Assembly (NCBI GenBank): GCA_033977485.1 | Contig: CM066987.1 | Coordinates: forward strand, 90,242,588-90,306,587 | DNA from: Hydrangea macrophylla | Taxonomy: Eukaryota > Streptophyta > Magnoliopsida > Cornales > Hydrangeaceae | Length of the DNA: 64,000 nucleotides | Direction: 5' to 3' | Part shown: in pieces, positions 45,796 through 57,255 of the stretch | How the letters are laid out: each line of letters starts with the position of its first letter | How positions within the stretch are numbered: position 1 is the stretch's first letter | Notes under the pieces: model-generated | Seen by the model: only the letters and a program-made list of their open reading frames with translations | The model's database searches: none | Told to the model about the DNA's origin: nothing | Translations under genes and position numbers: made by a program

Positions 45796-48401
45796 TGTGG
45801 ATACCGGCATTTGGGCCTACTTTTGTTTTTAAAACATTTTTTCAAATTTTGAATTCAAAATCAAAGAGTTGCCACTTCATTTTTAAAGGGAAATTAAGAA
45901 ACCATTTTAAAAGCAAACCGATCTTTTGTGAAACTAGAAATTCTAGGTCCGGGGATTATGGAATGAAAGGGAAAGGAGCCCGGCGGACTAAAACACCCCC
46001 TTTCATCCTATCTCGTGATAGGTCTCTACTCATCATCCTTTTTAATCGAATTATTAATCTAAGTATGCCCTAAACTAATACATATAAATAATACATTACA
46101 CAAGCATGTTAAAAAAGGGTGAAAAATTGCTAACGACAAAATATCATTCATAAGCCACATAGTTCAAATAGCAAGCAAGATGATGTGCAAATAGGGAACT
46201 AGGAAACTTACCCGGGATCCAGCTGCGAATTTAAACGTGCAATGCATACAAAGAATAGAAATTCTAAAAAATGTCTCTAATCACATATACACATAAGCTA
46301 AGGTGTCGCGCATGGAGTCAAAAATCAATTAAAATCAAGGAATAAAATAAACTAGAGAAGGAGTTGAGAAATTGTACCTCAAATGCACTACAAAACAAAG
46401 ATTAGTACACATGACTTGATCAAAGATATCAAATAATCAACCCTAAGCTTCTAGCTTAAATCTATCAAGCATGGAAAGAAATTGGTAAAACTATGAATTC
46501 CTTTTGATTAGTTGGAGTCATAGCACCTCTATAGATATAAAAGTCTCAACTAGGAGCCAATGTAATGTCCATATAGGGGTTCTATAATCCCAACATGATC
46601 ATAATTAATTCATGTTTATGTTCAATTACGTTCAACTAAGTCCAATTTTATCCAAGAACTAGCTCTAATCATAAACATCAATGTACATGGATGAATGAAT
46701 GATTATGAACAAGAATGAGATATGAATTTATTCACTAATTTGGATCACTTAACCTCTGGATTTAAGCTAAATTATCATTATTCAAAACATGATTTGGGTC
46801 CCAAGACATTAGGAAACCATTTAAGTTAAAATCAATGAGACTAGACAAAAGCAGTGACTGTTTTTCCTAAATTACAGAGAGCAGATCAGTTTTTAAAATG
46901 TAGAAAATCCATAATTCCAACGGTTGGATCTTAATGATATTTGGATATGATATGCCTCTGTGAGTCTAGTTTCTAACCCAAAAAAGAAAATTAAGATTTG
47001 AACGGTTAGATCTCTGGGAATATGGAAAAAACTAGACATCACTCAAGAATCTGCAACTCTCTGTCCAGAGATCTTGTACGGTTTTCTGAAAATAGTAAAA
47101 AAATGAGAAACGCTTAGATCTTTTTAGGGTATCTTCCTAACACATTAAGGTACTTAGAAACAATTATTAGAGACCCGGGAAACTCTATTAAGGTTATGAT
47201 TTATTAATTTTAAAACGGACTTACTGTTCTATAATTTTGGACAGAGAGTTGCTTGTTTTGAAATCATAAGACCAAACCATCTTAGACATGGAATTTCATC
47301 AAAACAAAAATTACAGAGATGCTTAAATGAGTTATGAACATCCTCCAATTGGCCTCATCCATTTCCAATGAATCATGACTCTATAAAAAATCTTTGATCA
47401 CGATTGGTTTATGGATTCACTGCACCTTTGTTAAATTGATGTTCATATTTTGAATCAAACTTGATCCATGATTCTAGAGAGAATTAGGATCAAGTATGAC
47501 CATGATTATTGGAATAGATAATGAAACATGAAGAGATTCATAGATTTAGCCTTAATGGATTTCCGCGATAGATCTCACAAAAAGAGAATCTTAAGGTTTT
47601 ACTTAATCCTATGAATTTTGAATGTAAACTATGAAAATCTACATCTAATTTCTCTCTCAAACATATGATCCTTGAGGAATATAGGATTATGATATGCTAT
47701 TCTCCTCTCAAATTAATGGTCCTTGGAGAATAAATGAGACTCAAATCTACTCAAATCTCTATGGAATATAGTATAGATTCCATAAGATTCCTAGTAGGGA
47801 GACCCAAGTTATGAGCTAAGACTTGAATCCAAACAACTATGTGTAGATATGACCTTGACCAATCTTAATCCCCATATAAATCATAGGATCATAAGGGACT
47901 AGAGGATCAAACTCAAAGAGATCTAATGAGATATTGAAGATCTCATAGATCCTATGAGAAAAATATAAACAAAAGAAATGAAATCAATGGTTATTTTTGA
48001 AAATTTCAAGTCAAAACTCTTTTATTCTTAAATCCAAAGCTCTATTTAGACCCAAATTAATGAAATGTTATGAGATTCAATCACAAACTCTAAGTGGTGT
48101 GTGATGAAATGGGGTAGGAAGAGAGGTTTTGAAAATGTGTAAAGTTCCTAGAACTATGAACTTGTGATTGAATTTACCTAATTCTACCAAGGATTGAGAG
48201 GTTACCTCTATGACCTCAAGGATTTCTTCTATTTCTTGGAAAGTTCTTCCAAAAATCTTCAAGTTCTTCTTCAATTCTTCAATTTCTTCAAGAAAACTTT
48301 CTTCTTCTTCTCTCAATTCTCTCTCTATTATCTATCTCGCTTGTATCTCTCCAAGATCAAAAGTAAGAGTAAAAAAAGTCCCAATAATGGAGATAAAGGT
48401 C

Positions 48402-48413
48402 TGTTTATATAGA
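48402..48413 (-). promoter_or_regulatory. Ogre2 LTR TATA box
   Basis: The minus strand reads GTCTATATAAAC, equivalent to 18451-18463 in Ogre1. The word cluster begins 90 bp upstream in both. Confidence 0.6.
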
Positions 48414-48502
48414 CCAACATGACAAGGTTAAATGGGTAAATTCAAGTGAAAACCCTTGTGTAAAGTTTTCTTCTAGAACATGTGAGAAAAGCAGTCTGAT
48501 AC

Positions 48503-48615
48503 AGTGCGCGGCACTCGATGATTGCCTGCGGCACTCGCTGAGTGCCGGGCGGCACTCACTGACTTCCGGCACGGCACTCTGTGACTGCTGCCGGCATTGC
48601 CGCGTGCCGCGGCTA
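48503..48615 (-). repeat. GGCACTCG/CGAGTGCC-type word cluster (Ogre2 LTR)
   Basis: Words such as GGCACTCGCTGAGTGCC with more mismatches than in Ogre1 (18553-18710), at the same position. Confidence 0.7.
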
Positions 48616-49426
48616 ATAGAATTTTGCCTTCTTTTTAATTTTCAACATATATATTAACATAAGCATAATTTATCTAGTAAAATATATACTAATGTACTTA
48701 TATTTGTAATGTACTTTATTAAAATATACCCATATTGTAATAACCTGCATTTTTATTTAATTTAATTGTATTTGCATTGGCATATTTAAATTCAATTGGC
48801 ATTGTCTGCTTTTAATTTAATTAAAATTCTTGCGTGTAGAATTTATTCCTTGCCTCATTTCACATTTGGAATTCTGTTTGGGGTTAAACTACAATTTTAT
48901 AAATCTTAGCAATACCTGTGTTGGATTTCAAAATCTGGATTTCAAACGGTGGAAAAGTTTACTTTTGATTCAAGCTGTATTTTTATGAAACCAGAAAATC
49001 ACTTCCTACGTTAAAATGAATTTTCTGTATTTTTGTGGTGAACACCGCGCCCCGAAAATACCAGTTTAGGAGCAAAACTGTCCGTGCCGCGTTAAACTTG
49101 CACAGTCTGTGACATGGACGTAAAAGATTGATATGACTTATGCCTTATTGCCATTTATGGCAAGTAATCATTTGGTGAAGCCTTGTTTGGGTGTGCTTAT
49201 ATTGTGTGTATCTATTGGTGCATGTACTAGAGTTTCCCAAACAACCCCATTTGACCCCTATACACCTATCCATGGCCTTTGGCTTAAACTTGGGGCATAT
49301 CAACTGTGTATTATGTAAATACGTATGGTTATATGTTGCTGATTGAGAGTAGATAGAGAATTGGTTAAAACAAATCTTGATTAGTAGTGTAATCCTAAAA
49401 ATACTTGGAGCCCAAGTTCTTAAGCT

Positions 49427-49435
49427 CTATATATT
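49427..49435 (+). promoter_or_regulatory. Probable TATA box of element B 5' LTR
   Basis: CTATATATT followed by a CA repeat. The copy in the 3' LTR is at 57947-57955. A weaker alternative, TTTATAAAG, lies near 51155. Confidence 0.45.
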
Positions 49436-50086
49436 GAAGGTCACACACACACACACACACACATTCTCATATCTGGAGGAGTACAGAGAGTTTGAGAGAG
49501 AGAGATTACACAGAGAATTTCAGGAATTGCATAGAGAGAGCTCTTAACCTCCATAGCTTGAAAGTTTGATTTGGATTGCAATATCCTTATTTGGTCTTTC
49601 TTTCTCAACAATTACTTCACCTCTTAATCACAGTGAGTATTATTAACTCACTCCCAATGTAATTCTATGCTTAAATTACTGATTTTGTGTATGTATAGTT
49701 GGAATGCCATTGCTAAATTCGTCCATGGAAGCTTGAGCTTCAAAATCATGATTTCTCAAACCTAAACCAAAACTTGTTTTTAGAGTTGATTATGAAAGAT
49801 TATACCTCATTGATGATATGTCTGAAATTTTAGAACCCAATTCGTTCATATAAGATAATTTATTGAAAATGAAGTTTGGACATGTTTTAGTTTTTCATAA
49901 AATTGGAGAGTTATAGATTGATTCATGTTAAATTGATAATGGATTCTTAATCCTTGTGAAAAACCAAAGAGAATCATATACTATAAGGCCTAGTAACTCA
50001 CAGAATGGAAATGGGTCAAAAAGACCCCTGTTTTGCTGAAACAGAACAGTTCCTGCGGAGAAGATGAAGCCTCAGCTTCATCTCGC

Positions 50087-50330
50087 GCCGCGATCGCGCG
50101 CGCGAGGTATGCTTCCCCAGGCAGAAAGGAAAGTTTATATATATAAATGAAAATTTGGCTGGTCGCGCGAGCGAGGGTCGCGCGAGAACCCCTTCGCGCG
50201 AGCGATCCGCGCGCGCAATCTTGGCTTTCTTAGGCAGACAGAAAAGTTATATTATAAAAAGGAAAATGGGCATATCGCGCGAGCGGCCCGCGCGAGCGAG
50301 ACTTCGCGCGAGCGGCCCGCGCGCGCGAGT
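50087..50330 (+). repeat. CGCGCGAGCG word cluster (element B 5' LTR)
   Basis: Dense words built from GCGCGAGCG and CGCGCGCG in three groups separated by AT-rich spacers with AGGCAGA-like motifs. The 3' LTR copy (58601-58912) has about 60 bp more. The compositional contrast with the surrounding AT-rich LTR is extreme. Confidence 0.75.
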
Positions 50331-50739
50331 TCTGACAGTTTCTGTTTTTGTCTGTTTTGTGTTTAAGGTCTGTTTGGTTCAACTTTTTAGTACTGTTAAG
50401 GCTCTGTTTGGGAATTTAGTTGATCAGAACTCTAATTGGTTATGTTTGAATGATTAAAACATTGTAGTATGACTCATTAATCCCCGTACGCGTGTTGTTC
50501 CTTTAATTCAGCATTTTTGTTTTCGTCTAAGTGCATACCATTCATGTGGGTCAGTGGTACATGCATAGGGGTGTCAGTCTGTGTGGAAAAGAGTAATGGT
50601 AGTGTGGAAAGAGTATGAGTTTGTGTTTGTGGTCGTGGTCGTGGTTGTGGTTGTGGTTGAGTATGAGTTTGTGGTTGTGGTTGTGGTTGTGGTTGAGATT
50701 GTGGAGAGGGTATCTTTGAAATGCGACGGTGGCAAATAT

Positions 50740-51000
50740 GGACACTCCCTGACGCCCATGGAAGCGTTAAAGTGTGTGAAGCCGAACTCGGACATTCCCT
50801 GGCACCCATGGTAGTGCTAAAGTGTGGCCTACGGACACTCCCTGATAACTCGAGTCTGGATACTGTGTGAGGGGTTGCCCCGGTATTTGCATGGCGGTTA
50901 GGGTATTCAAAGTGTGAGGCATTGGACATTCCCTGGTACCCCGGACCAAAGTGTGAGGCAAACTGGACACTCCCTGGCGCCCCATTGCTAAAGTGTGGCT
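50740..51000 (+). repeat. Five irregular GGACAYTCCCTG repeats (LTR B)
   Basis: Copies near 50740, 50790, 50833, 50924 and 50965, each followed after a variable stretch by AAAGTGTG. The 3' LTR carries the same five near 59330-59590. Confidence 0.65.
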
Positions 51001-51669
51001 ATCTGAGTGTTTCAAAGATACCAGGAGTAGGATAGTGGGTTGTTGTGGCTGTCGAGAGAAAAGAGTCGGCGAGATGAGTATGGTGCATTGTCTCATTTCA
51101 CGAGTATCTGTATTTATGAATGAACGACTTTTATTATATTCTTTGTTGTTTTATAAAGTGAATTCTTTCTGTAATTTAATAATGGAAAAAGGTAAATGGG
51201 TATGCTTTACATTCAAAGTCATGTTTTTAATACTCACCAGCTTCTCGAAGCTGACGACGTTGATGCATCCTGGACATTCGTGTTCAGGCTTTTTAGGTTA
51301 TAATCAGGAGGAATCATACGACTATGCTAATTGAGAATGGCTGCTTCTGGAATAAAGAAACTGTTTATTATATGCTTTAAGTTTATCTGTTTTAAGTTAT
51401 GAACTATTTTGTTTTATAAGGATGACTGTAACAAACATTAAGCTATTGTTTTAATTCGAGGCGGTCTGTGCCTTTAGATAACCCGTGCTGTAATATTCTT
51501 TAAGTTAGAATAATTTTTGTAAGCCTTGATTGCTTTACTCTGATTATTATGTTTTGTTGTTCGACGTTTGGGACGGAATCGATCCTTCAAACTGTCGCGA
51601 CCTACGGGTCCATAAAGGAAATTAAACGCTTTCCTTATTTATGCTACATCGGGGCGTGACAGGATTCAG

Positions 51670-51682
51670 TGGTATCAGAGCC
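51670..51682 (+). other. Primer-binding site of element B
   Basis: TGGTATCAGAGCC (initiator tRNA-Met type), 8 nt after the 5' LTR end. Confidence 0.9.
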
Positions 51683-51856
51683 AGGTTATGATTTATCTCA
51701 AGATAGTTTAGCCAGGTTAGGGTTTACCAGTATAGACCCGATTCCACATTCCATTAAGTGTTACACACCCGATGATACGACAGAGAGGATAGACTCAGAA
51801 CCCAAACGCCCAAGATTATTCTGTTCTGACTTTAAGTAGTACCTTTTTTATCAGGT

Positions 51857-52471
51857 ATGGATCCAGTTCCCCCATTATATGTACCAGACCGATTTGGAGG
51901 ACACTTCGTGATACTTGGGGCAGTGATCCCAGCCTTTCTCGACTTATATCAGGCGGCCGTAGAGCAGTTGGCCACAACGACTGTAGTATCTGAGGTATGG
52001 CACCAGGTTCACGTGGTAGGCCTAGTTGACCTGACCCGTATCCGTTTAGAGCTTCGTTATTTCGCAGAGGCTCAGCGTTTGGTTTTGGTCGAGATTCTGA
52101 GGTTGGTCGATAGCGATGCTTTCTACCTTCCCCTCGAGATCCAGATCGTGCATGCCCATCTGGCTCAGTTGGAGATGCCTCCGCCGGTGGTTCCCATTGC
52201 TGAGGACGATGCAGAGGTTGTTCATGTGGTCCCAGTAGGTGGGAAGATTTTAGAGGACGGCATAGGTCTAGATGATCTTGCCGCTGAGCTCGAGGCTGAG
52301 CTAGCACTTGAGCTAGCCCTGCCTGAGGAGATGGTAGATGAGGCAGATGCTCCTGTACCTGCTTCATCGTCCACCTCTCACAGCTATGACGGGGTTGGAC
52401 CGTTCGTTGTTCAGCGATTTTGCCATGTCGATTCGCTAGATCTCCTGATAGCCGCTTATGGAGATGATTGA
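51857..52471 (+). CDS. Uncharacterised pre-gag ORF of element B (204 aa)
   Basis: An intact sense-strand ORF between the PBS and gag, starting 175 nt after the PBS and ending 302 nt before the gag ATG, in the first position after the LTR. I recognise no known domain. The N-terminus has MDP, then VPDRFGGH, then an alternating hydrophobic region with W48 and HVV (about 52-54). The middle is Leu/Val-rich with predicted helices, residues about 140-170 are Glu/Ala/Leu-rich and acidic, and a Ser-rich segment precedes the C-terminus. The N-terminal 55 residues match the decayed ORF of element D (14080-14234), which supports real coding. It may be translated from the genomic RNA before gag; the function is unknown. 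Confidence 0.7.
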   Translation: MDPVPPLYVPDRFGGHFVILGAVIPAFLDLYQAAVEQLATTTVVSEVWHQVHVVGLVDLTRIRLELRYFAEAQRLVLVEILRLVDSDAFYLPLEIQIVHAHLAQLEMPPPVVPIAEDDAEVVHVVPVGGKILEDGIGLDDLAAELEAELALELALPEEMVDEADAPVPASSSTSHSYDGVGPFVVQRFCHVDSLDLLIAAYGDD

Positions 52472-52773
52472 CGTTCTAGTTATGACTTGTACATATTAAC
52501 TACTTTTGACTATTAGCTCTGTCTCTTTTTACAACTGTAATTACATGCATTAGAGTATAGGGCAATGACCCCATTTTTGTAACATTAACTCTTGCATGCG
52601 TCCTAACCCATACAGATAGGGTAGGCATTGATCTTACCATACATGCTTTTTATATCTACTTGACAGAAGTTATATATATAAGATATACTCTTTTGAATGT
52701 TGTTGTCATTTAAATTACTTCATAGCACTGTTGCATGCATGTTTCTCATTTTACTACCACTATCATGCATAGA

Positions 52774-55700
52774 ATGGCTGGAGGAGTCAGGAGGAACAAG
52801 AACCTGATCGAGGGAGCACCCGAGGCTGCTGATCCTACAGGGATGTTTGAAGCATTTATCAGACGGTTAGAAAGAATCGGTAATACGAATGACAACCGAA
52901 GAGACCGTCAAACGGGAGACAAGTTGCTAGAGAGATTCCGTGCTCTAAGGCCCGAATAGTTTGCGGGTACCGCGGAACCCTGGAAGGCGGAACAGTGGTT
53001 AAGACAGATGGACCGCATGTTCGAAGCTGTCCAGTGCAACGAGATGGACAAGAGAAGATTGGCTACGTTTCAGCTGACCGATGCTGCCGCAGATTGGTGG
53101 GATTCGGTCATAGCCACTATCGGGAATGGAGCTGCAATGGGAATGACGTGGACTGCGTTCAAGGGGAGATTTTTGGAGAAGTATTTCCCGGCTACGGAGA
53201 GGCACAGAAGAGAGAAGGAATTCATGGATCTGACGCAAGGAACCAAGTCGGTGCAAGAGTACACCACACAGTTTGAAAGACTGTCTCGGTTTGCTCCACA
53301 CCTGGTCGATACTGAAGAGAAGAAGATCCGGAAGTATAACCAAGGGCTGACACCGCAGATTCGTCGCCTGACTCTCGGACACTTGGATAAATCGTTTGAA
53401 GGACTTGTTGGTTTGGCTACTGATCTGGAAGAGGATGCTCGAGTAAGCCGAAAACAATTTGAATTACGACCGCCTCAAAGGGGTAATTTTGGGAATAGAC
53501 CACCAATGAACCGTACCCAAGGACAAAAGAGGAATTTTGACGGAAGCAAGAAGACCCAGGCTATTACCTATCCGACTCAACCCCAAGTAGGCGAAGGAAG
53601 TAGTAGTGGAAAGTGTTTCAACTGTGGCAACCCTGGTCATTTGGCTCGTGATTGTAAGGCACCAAGGCGTGCTACTCAGCAAGGGATAGTCTGCTTCAAC
53701 TGTGGTGAACCAGGTCACATCAGCAGGTTTTGTACTGCTCCTAAGCAGGTGACTTATGGTCAACAGGGTCAGACTCGCTTAAATGCTGTTATCCCTGATG
53801 CCGCTGGATATGACGGAACTGCGTATGAAGAAGGAAATTATGGAGAAGCTCAACCTGATCAGCAAGCAGTAGAAGGTACATTAACTCTGTTTAACTCCCA
53901 TGTTAAAGTGTTATTTGATACGGGTGCTGCTCTTTCGTTCATATCTGTTAATACAATTCGGAGATTGGGTATTTTACCTCATCGCTTAGATAAAGCTTTG
54001 AAGGCTACTTCACCACTAGGAGCTGCAGTCAGATTAGGACACGTGTGCAAGGATTGTCCCTTACGGTTAGGAAATCGTGAAATCCCTGCTAGATTGATTG
54101 TCCTATCAATGAAGGAGTTCGACATAATCCTAGGAATGGATTGGCTCTCTCAGAATCAAGTGAAGTTGGATTGTGCGAGGAAGAGAATTACATTCCCCGA
54201 CAATGAGAATCAACCCTTTGATTTTCAATGTAACCCTTCGGGAGATATGTTCCTCACGAGATGTTTAGCCAACATCGAAGTCGTCAGTACAGAGGTGACA
54301 GCGTCATCTATACCTGTAGTCAAGGACTTCGAAGAAGTGTTTGAAGATGTTTCTGGTCTACCGCCCGAGAGAAGTATAGAGTTCTATATTGAGCTTATAC
54401 CGGGTACCGTACCGATCACCAAAGTTCCCTACAGAATGGCCCCCACAGAACTATTGGAATTGAAGGAACAAGTTCAAGAGCTCGAGAACCTAGGATTTGT
54501 ACGTCCAAGTACATCGCCTTGGGGAGCACCGGTGTTATTTGTGAAGAAGAAGGACGGGACGCTCAGGTTGTGTATCGACTACAGAGAACTGAACCGTGTG
54601 ACTATCAAGAACAAATATCCTTTGCCTCGGATTGACGATTTGTTTGATCAACTACAAGGAGCTACGACATTTTCCAAGATAGACCTAAGGTCGGGATATC
54701 ATCAGTTGAGGGTACGAAAGGAAGACATACCTAAGACTGCTTTCAGAACCCGATATGGTCATTACGAATTTCTGGTGATGCCGTTTGGAATGACGAACGC
54801 CCCAGCAGTGTTTATGGATCTGATGAACAGAGTGTTCAAACCTTATTTGGATCAGTTTGTCATCGTCTTTATAGATGATATCTTGATCTATTCTAAGTCA
54901 GGAGAAGAACACGAGCAACATCTACGGATTGCGATGCAGACGCTTAAGGACCATCAGTTGTATGCCAAGTTCAGTAAGTGTGAGTTCTGGTTGCAAGAAG
55001 TGAAATTTTTGGGACACAAGGTGTCATCTCAAGGAATTTCAGTGGATTCGTCCAAGACCGATGCTGTATCAAATTGGGTTAGACCGAGCAACCCTACAGA
55101 AGTTCGGAGCTTTCTTGGACTCGCAGGCTATTACAGGAGATTCGTTGAGGGGTTCTCAAAGATAGCAGCACCTTTGACTGGGTTGACGAAGAAGAATATG
55201 AAGTTTGAATGGACAGAGAAGCATGAGCGAGCCTTTCTAGAGTTGAAAGAGAGACTCACTACCGCGCCAGTACTAGCAATACCCAAACCGGATGAGAAGT
55301 TCACTATCTTTAGTGACGCATCATATCAAGGATTAGGGTGTGTACTTATGCAAGAAGGCAGAGTTATCGCCTATGGATCCAGACAGCTGAAGCCGAATGA
55401 GTTGAACTATCCCATTCATGATTTGGAGTTGGCAGCAGTAGTCTTCGCACTCAAGATTTGGAGACACTATCTCTACGGTGAGAAGTTTGATTTATTCTCC
55501 GATCACAAGAGTTTGAAATATTTGTTCACACAGAAAGAGTTGAACATGAGACAGCGCAGGTGGATGGAGTTGATCAAAGATTACGACTTCACGTTAGAAT
55601 ACCACCCGGGTAAAGCCAATGTGGTTGCCGACGCCTTGAGTCGACAGACTCGTGAGACGATTGCCTCCTTGATGGTTAGAGAGTGGCGAGCGTTGGAGAC

Positions 55701-57210
55701 CTTGGCACAGTTCGATGTACAGAGTGCTGAAGAAGGAAAAGGACAATTGTTCGGATGTCTTATCCTACAGCCTGTTCTTATCGACAGCATTATCAAAGCT
55801 CAGAAAGAAGATGAGAAGTTTCAGACATGGTTCGTGAAGATGTCAGAAAAAGACCCGACGGAATGGAAGGTGGGAGTCGATGGAGGATATCGGTGCAGGA
55901 ATAGATTATGTGTGCCAGGTGATGGAGAGCTAAGGAAGGATATCCTGGAAGAAGCACATAAGTCGAGATATACAGTTCACCCAGGAGGAACAAAGATGTA
56001 CAAAGATTTGAAGAGAAATTTCTGGTGGGAAGGTATGAAGAAGGATGTGGCAGAATTTGTATCCAAGTGTTTGACGTGTCAGCAAGTCAAAGCTGAACAT
56101 CAGAGACCGTCTGGATTGTTGCAACAGCTACCTATTCCTGGTTGGAAGTGGGAACACATTACGATGGATTTTGTAGTAGGATTACCTCGATCGCAGCAGA
56201 ATCATGACGCTATTTGGGTAATCGTGGATCGATTGACGAAGTCAGCTCATTTCATTGCTTATAGTATGACATACCCGGTGGAAAAGATGAGCCGGATGTA
56301 CATACAACAAGTTGTACGACTTCAAGGTGCACCTGTGTCGATTGTGTCAGACCGTGACGCCCGTTTTACCTCTGGATTTTGGGAAAGTCTACAAGAAGCT
56401 ATGGGAACCTCGCTCAAGATGAGCACTGCTTTTCACCCTCAGACAGATGGACAAACTGAGCGTGTTAATCAGATAATGGAAGATATGCTCAGGGCTTGTG
56501 TGATCGATTTTGAAGAATCTTGGGAGACGCACTTGCCGTTGGTAGAATTTGCCTATAACAACAGTTATCACGCGAGTATCGGTATGGCTCCGTTCGAAGC
56601 ATTGTACGGACGACCATGTCGTTCCCCATTGTGTTGGGCAGAGGTTGGGGACTCAGAATTGTTGGGACCAGACTTGGTTAGAGAAACCAACGAGAAAATT
56701 TCTTTGGTCAGGGAGAGGATGAGAACCGCTCAAAGCCGGTATAAGAGTTATGCTGATCGACGCCGGAAAGATTTAGAATTCAGTGTTGGGGATCACGTAC
56801 TTCTTAAGGTATCACCGACGCGAGGAGTGGTACGCTTTGGTCTCAAGAGAGGGAAGTTGGCTCCGCGTTTCATCGGACCGTTCGAGATTTTGGAACGTGT
56901 CGGGAAAGTGGCTTATCGAATGGCACTACCACCGAAGATGTCTGGGGTTCACAACGTGTTTCACATAAGTATGTTGAGGAAGTACATACGCGACCCCTCG
57001 CACGTGGTTAGTTATGACGATATTGAGACGAGTCATAACATTTCGTACAAGGAGAGACCTGTGAAAATTCTAGATCAGAGTATCAAGAAGCTGAGGAATA
57101 AAGACATTCCGTTGGTGAAGGTTCAGTGGAATCACCATGATGAGAATGAAGCCTCGTGGGAAGTTGAAGCTGATATGAGGAAGAAGTACCCGGAGTTGTT
57201 TCAGGACTAG
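52774..57210 (+). CDS. gag-pol: Gag-pol polyprotein of chromovirus element B, with one in-frame TAG
   Basis: A single frame from the ATG at 52774 to 57210, broken only by TAG at 52957-52959 (codon 62); the next Met is at 53008, giving 1400 residues. In 53008 numbering: capsid region 1-150, two CCHC knuckles (203-216 and 229-242), aspartic protease LFDTGA (302-307), RT with FIDD (621-624), RNase H starting at FSDAS (768-772), integrase zinc finger (H984, H991, C1021, C1024), DDE triad D1054, D1115, E1151 with 35 residues between the last two, GPF at 1290-1292, and a chromodomain-like C-terminus (about 1345-1397). These make particles, process the polyprotein, copy the RNA and insert the DNA. 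All catalytic motifs look intact. The TAG truncates gag unless it is read through, so this copy may be inactive despite its youth. Confidence 0.92.
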
Positions 57211-57239
57211 CTAGTCTTGATTTCGGGGACGAAATCCTG

Positions 57240-57255
57240 TTTAAGGGAGGAAGGA
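57240..57255 (+). other. Polypurine tract of element B
   Basis: TTTAAGGGAGGAAGGA directly before the 3' LTR start TGTAATAACC, and 30 nt after the pol stop codon, with GGGGACGAAATCC between. Confidence 0.85.

Larger units (their letters stand above)
45796..48735 (-). repeat. Ogre2 3' LTR, first part
   Basis: Aligns along its length with 16053-18780 of Ogre1: start, polypyrimidine blocks, TATA box (48402-48413) and inverted-word cluster (48503-48615). It is cut at 48735 by element B. Confidence 0.85.
48736..51661 (+). repeat. Element B 5' LTR
   Basis: From TGTAATAACCTGC to GGGGCGTGACA. Contains a TATA-like CTATATATT (49427-49435), a CA microsatellite (49441-49463), a CG-rich word cluster (50087-50330), a GTGGTT hexanucleotide tract (about 50620-50700) and five GGACAYTCCCTG...AAAGTGTG repeats (50740-51000). 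Short ORFs here are repeat shadows. Confidence 0.92.

Noticed and set aside
50551..50929. His/Asn-, Thr- and Val-rich ORFs in the element B LTRs (also 59059-59517)
   Set aside because: Translations of the GTGGTT hexanucleotide tract in an LTR; open in many frames.
51816..52367. 183-codon minus-strand ORF opposite the pre-gag ORF
   Set aside because: The sense-strand ORF has a homologue in element D and the expected position and orientation; the antisense frame has neither.
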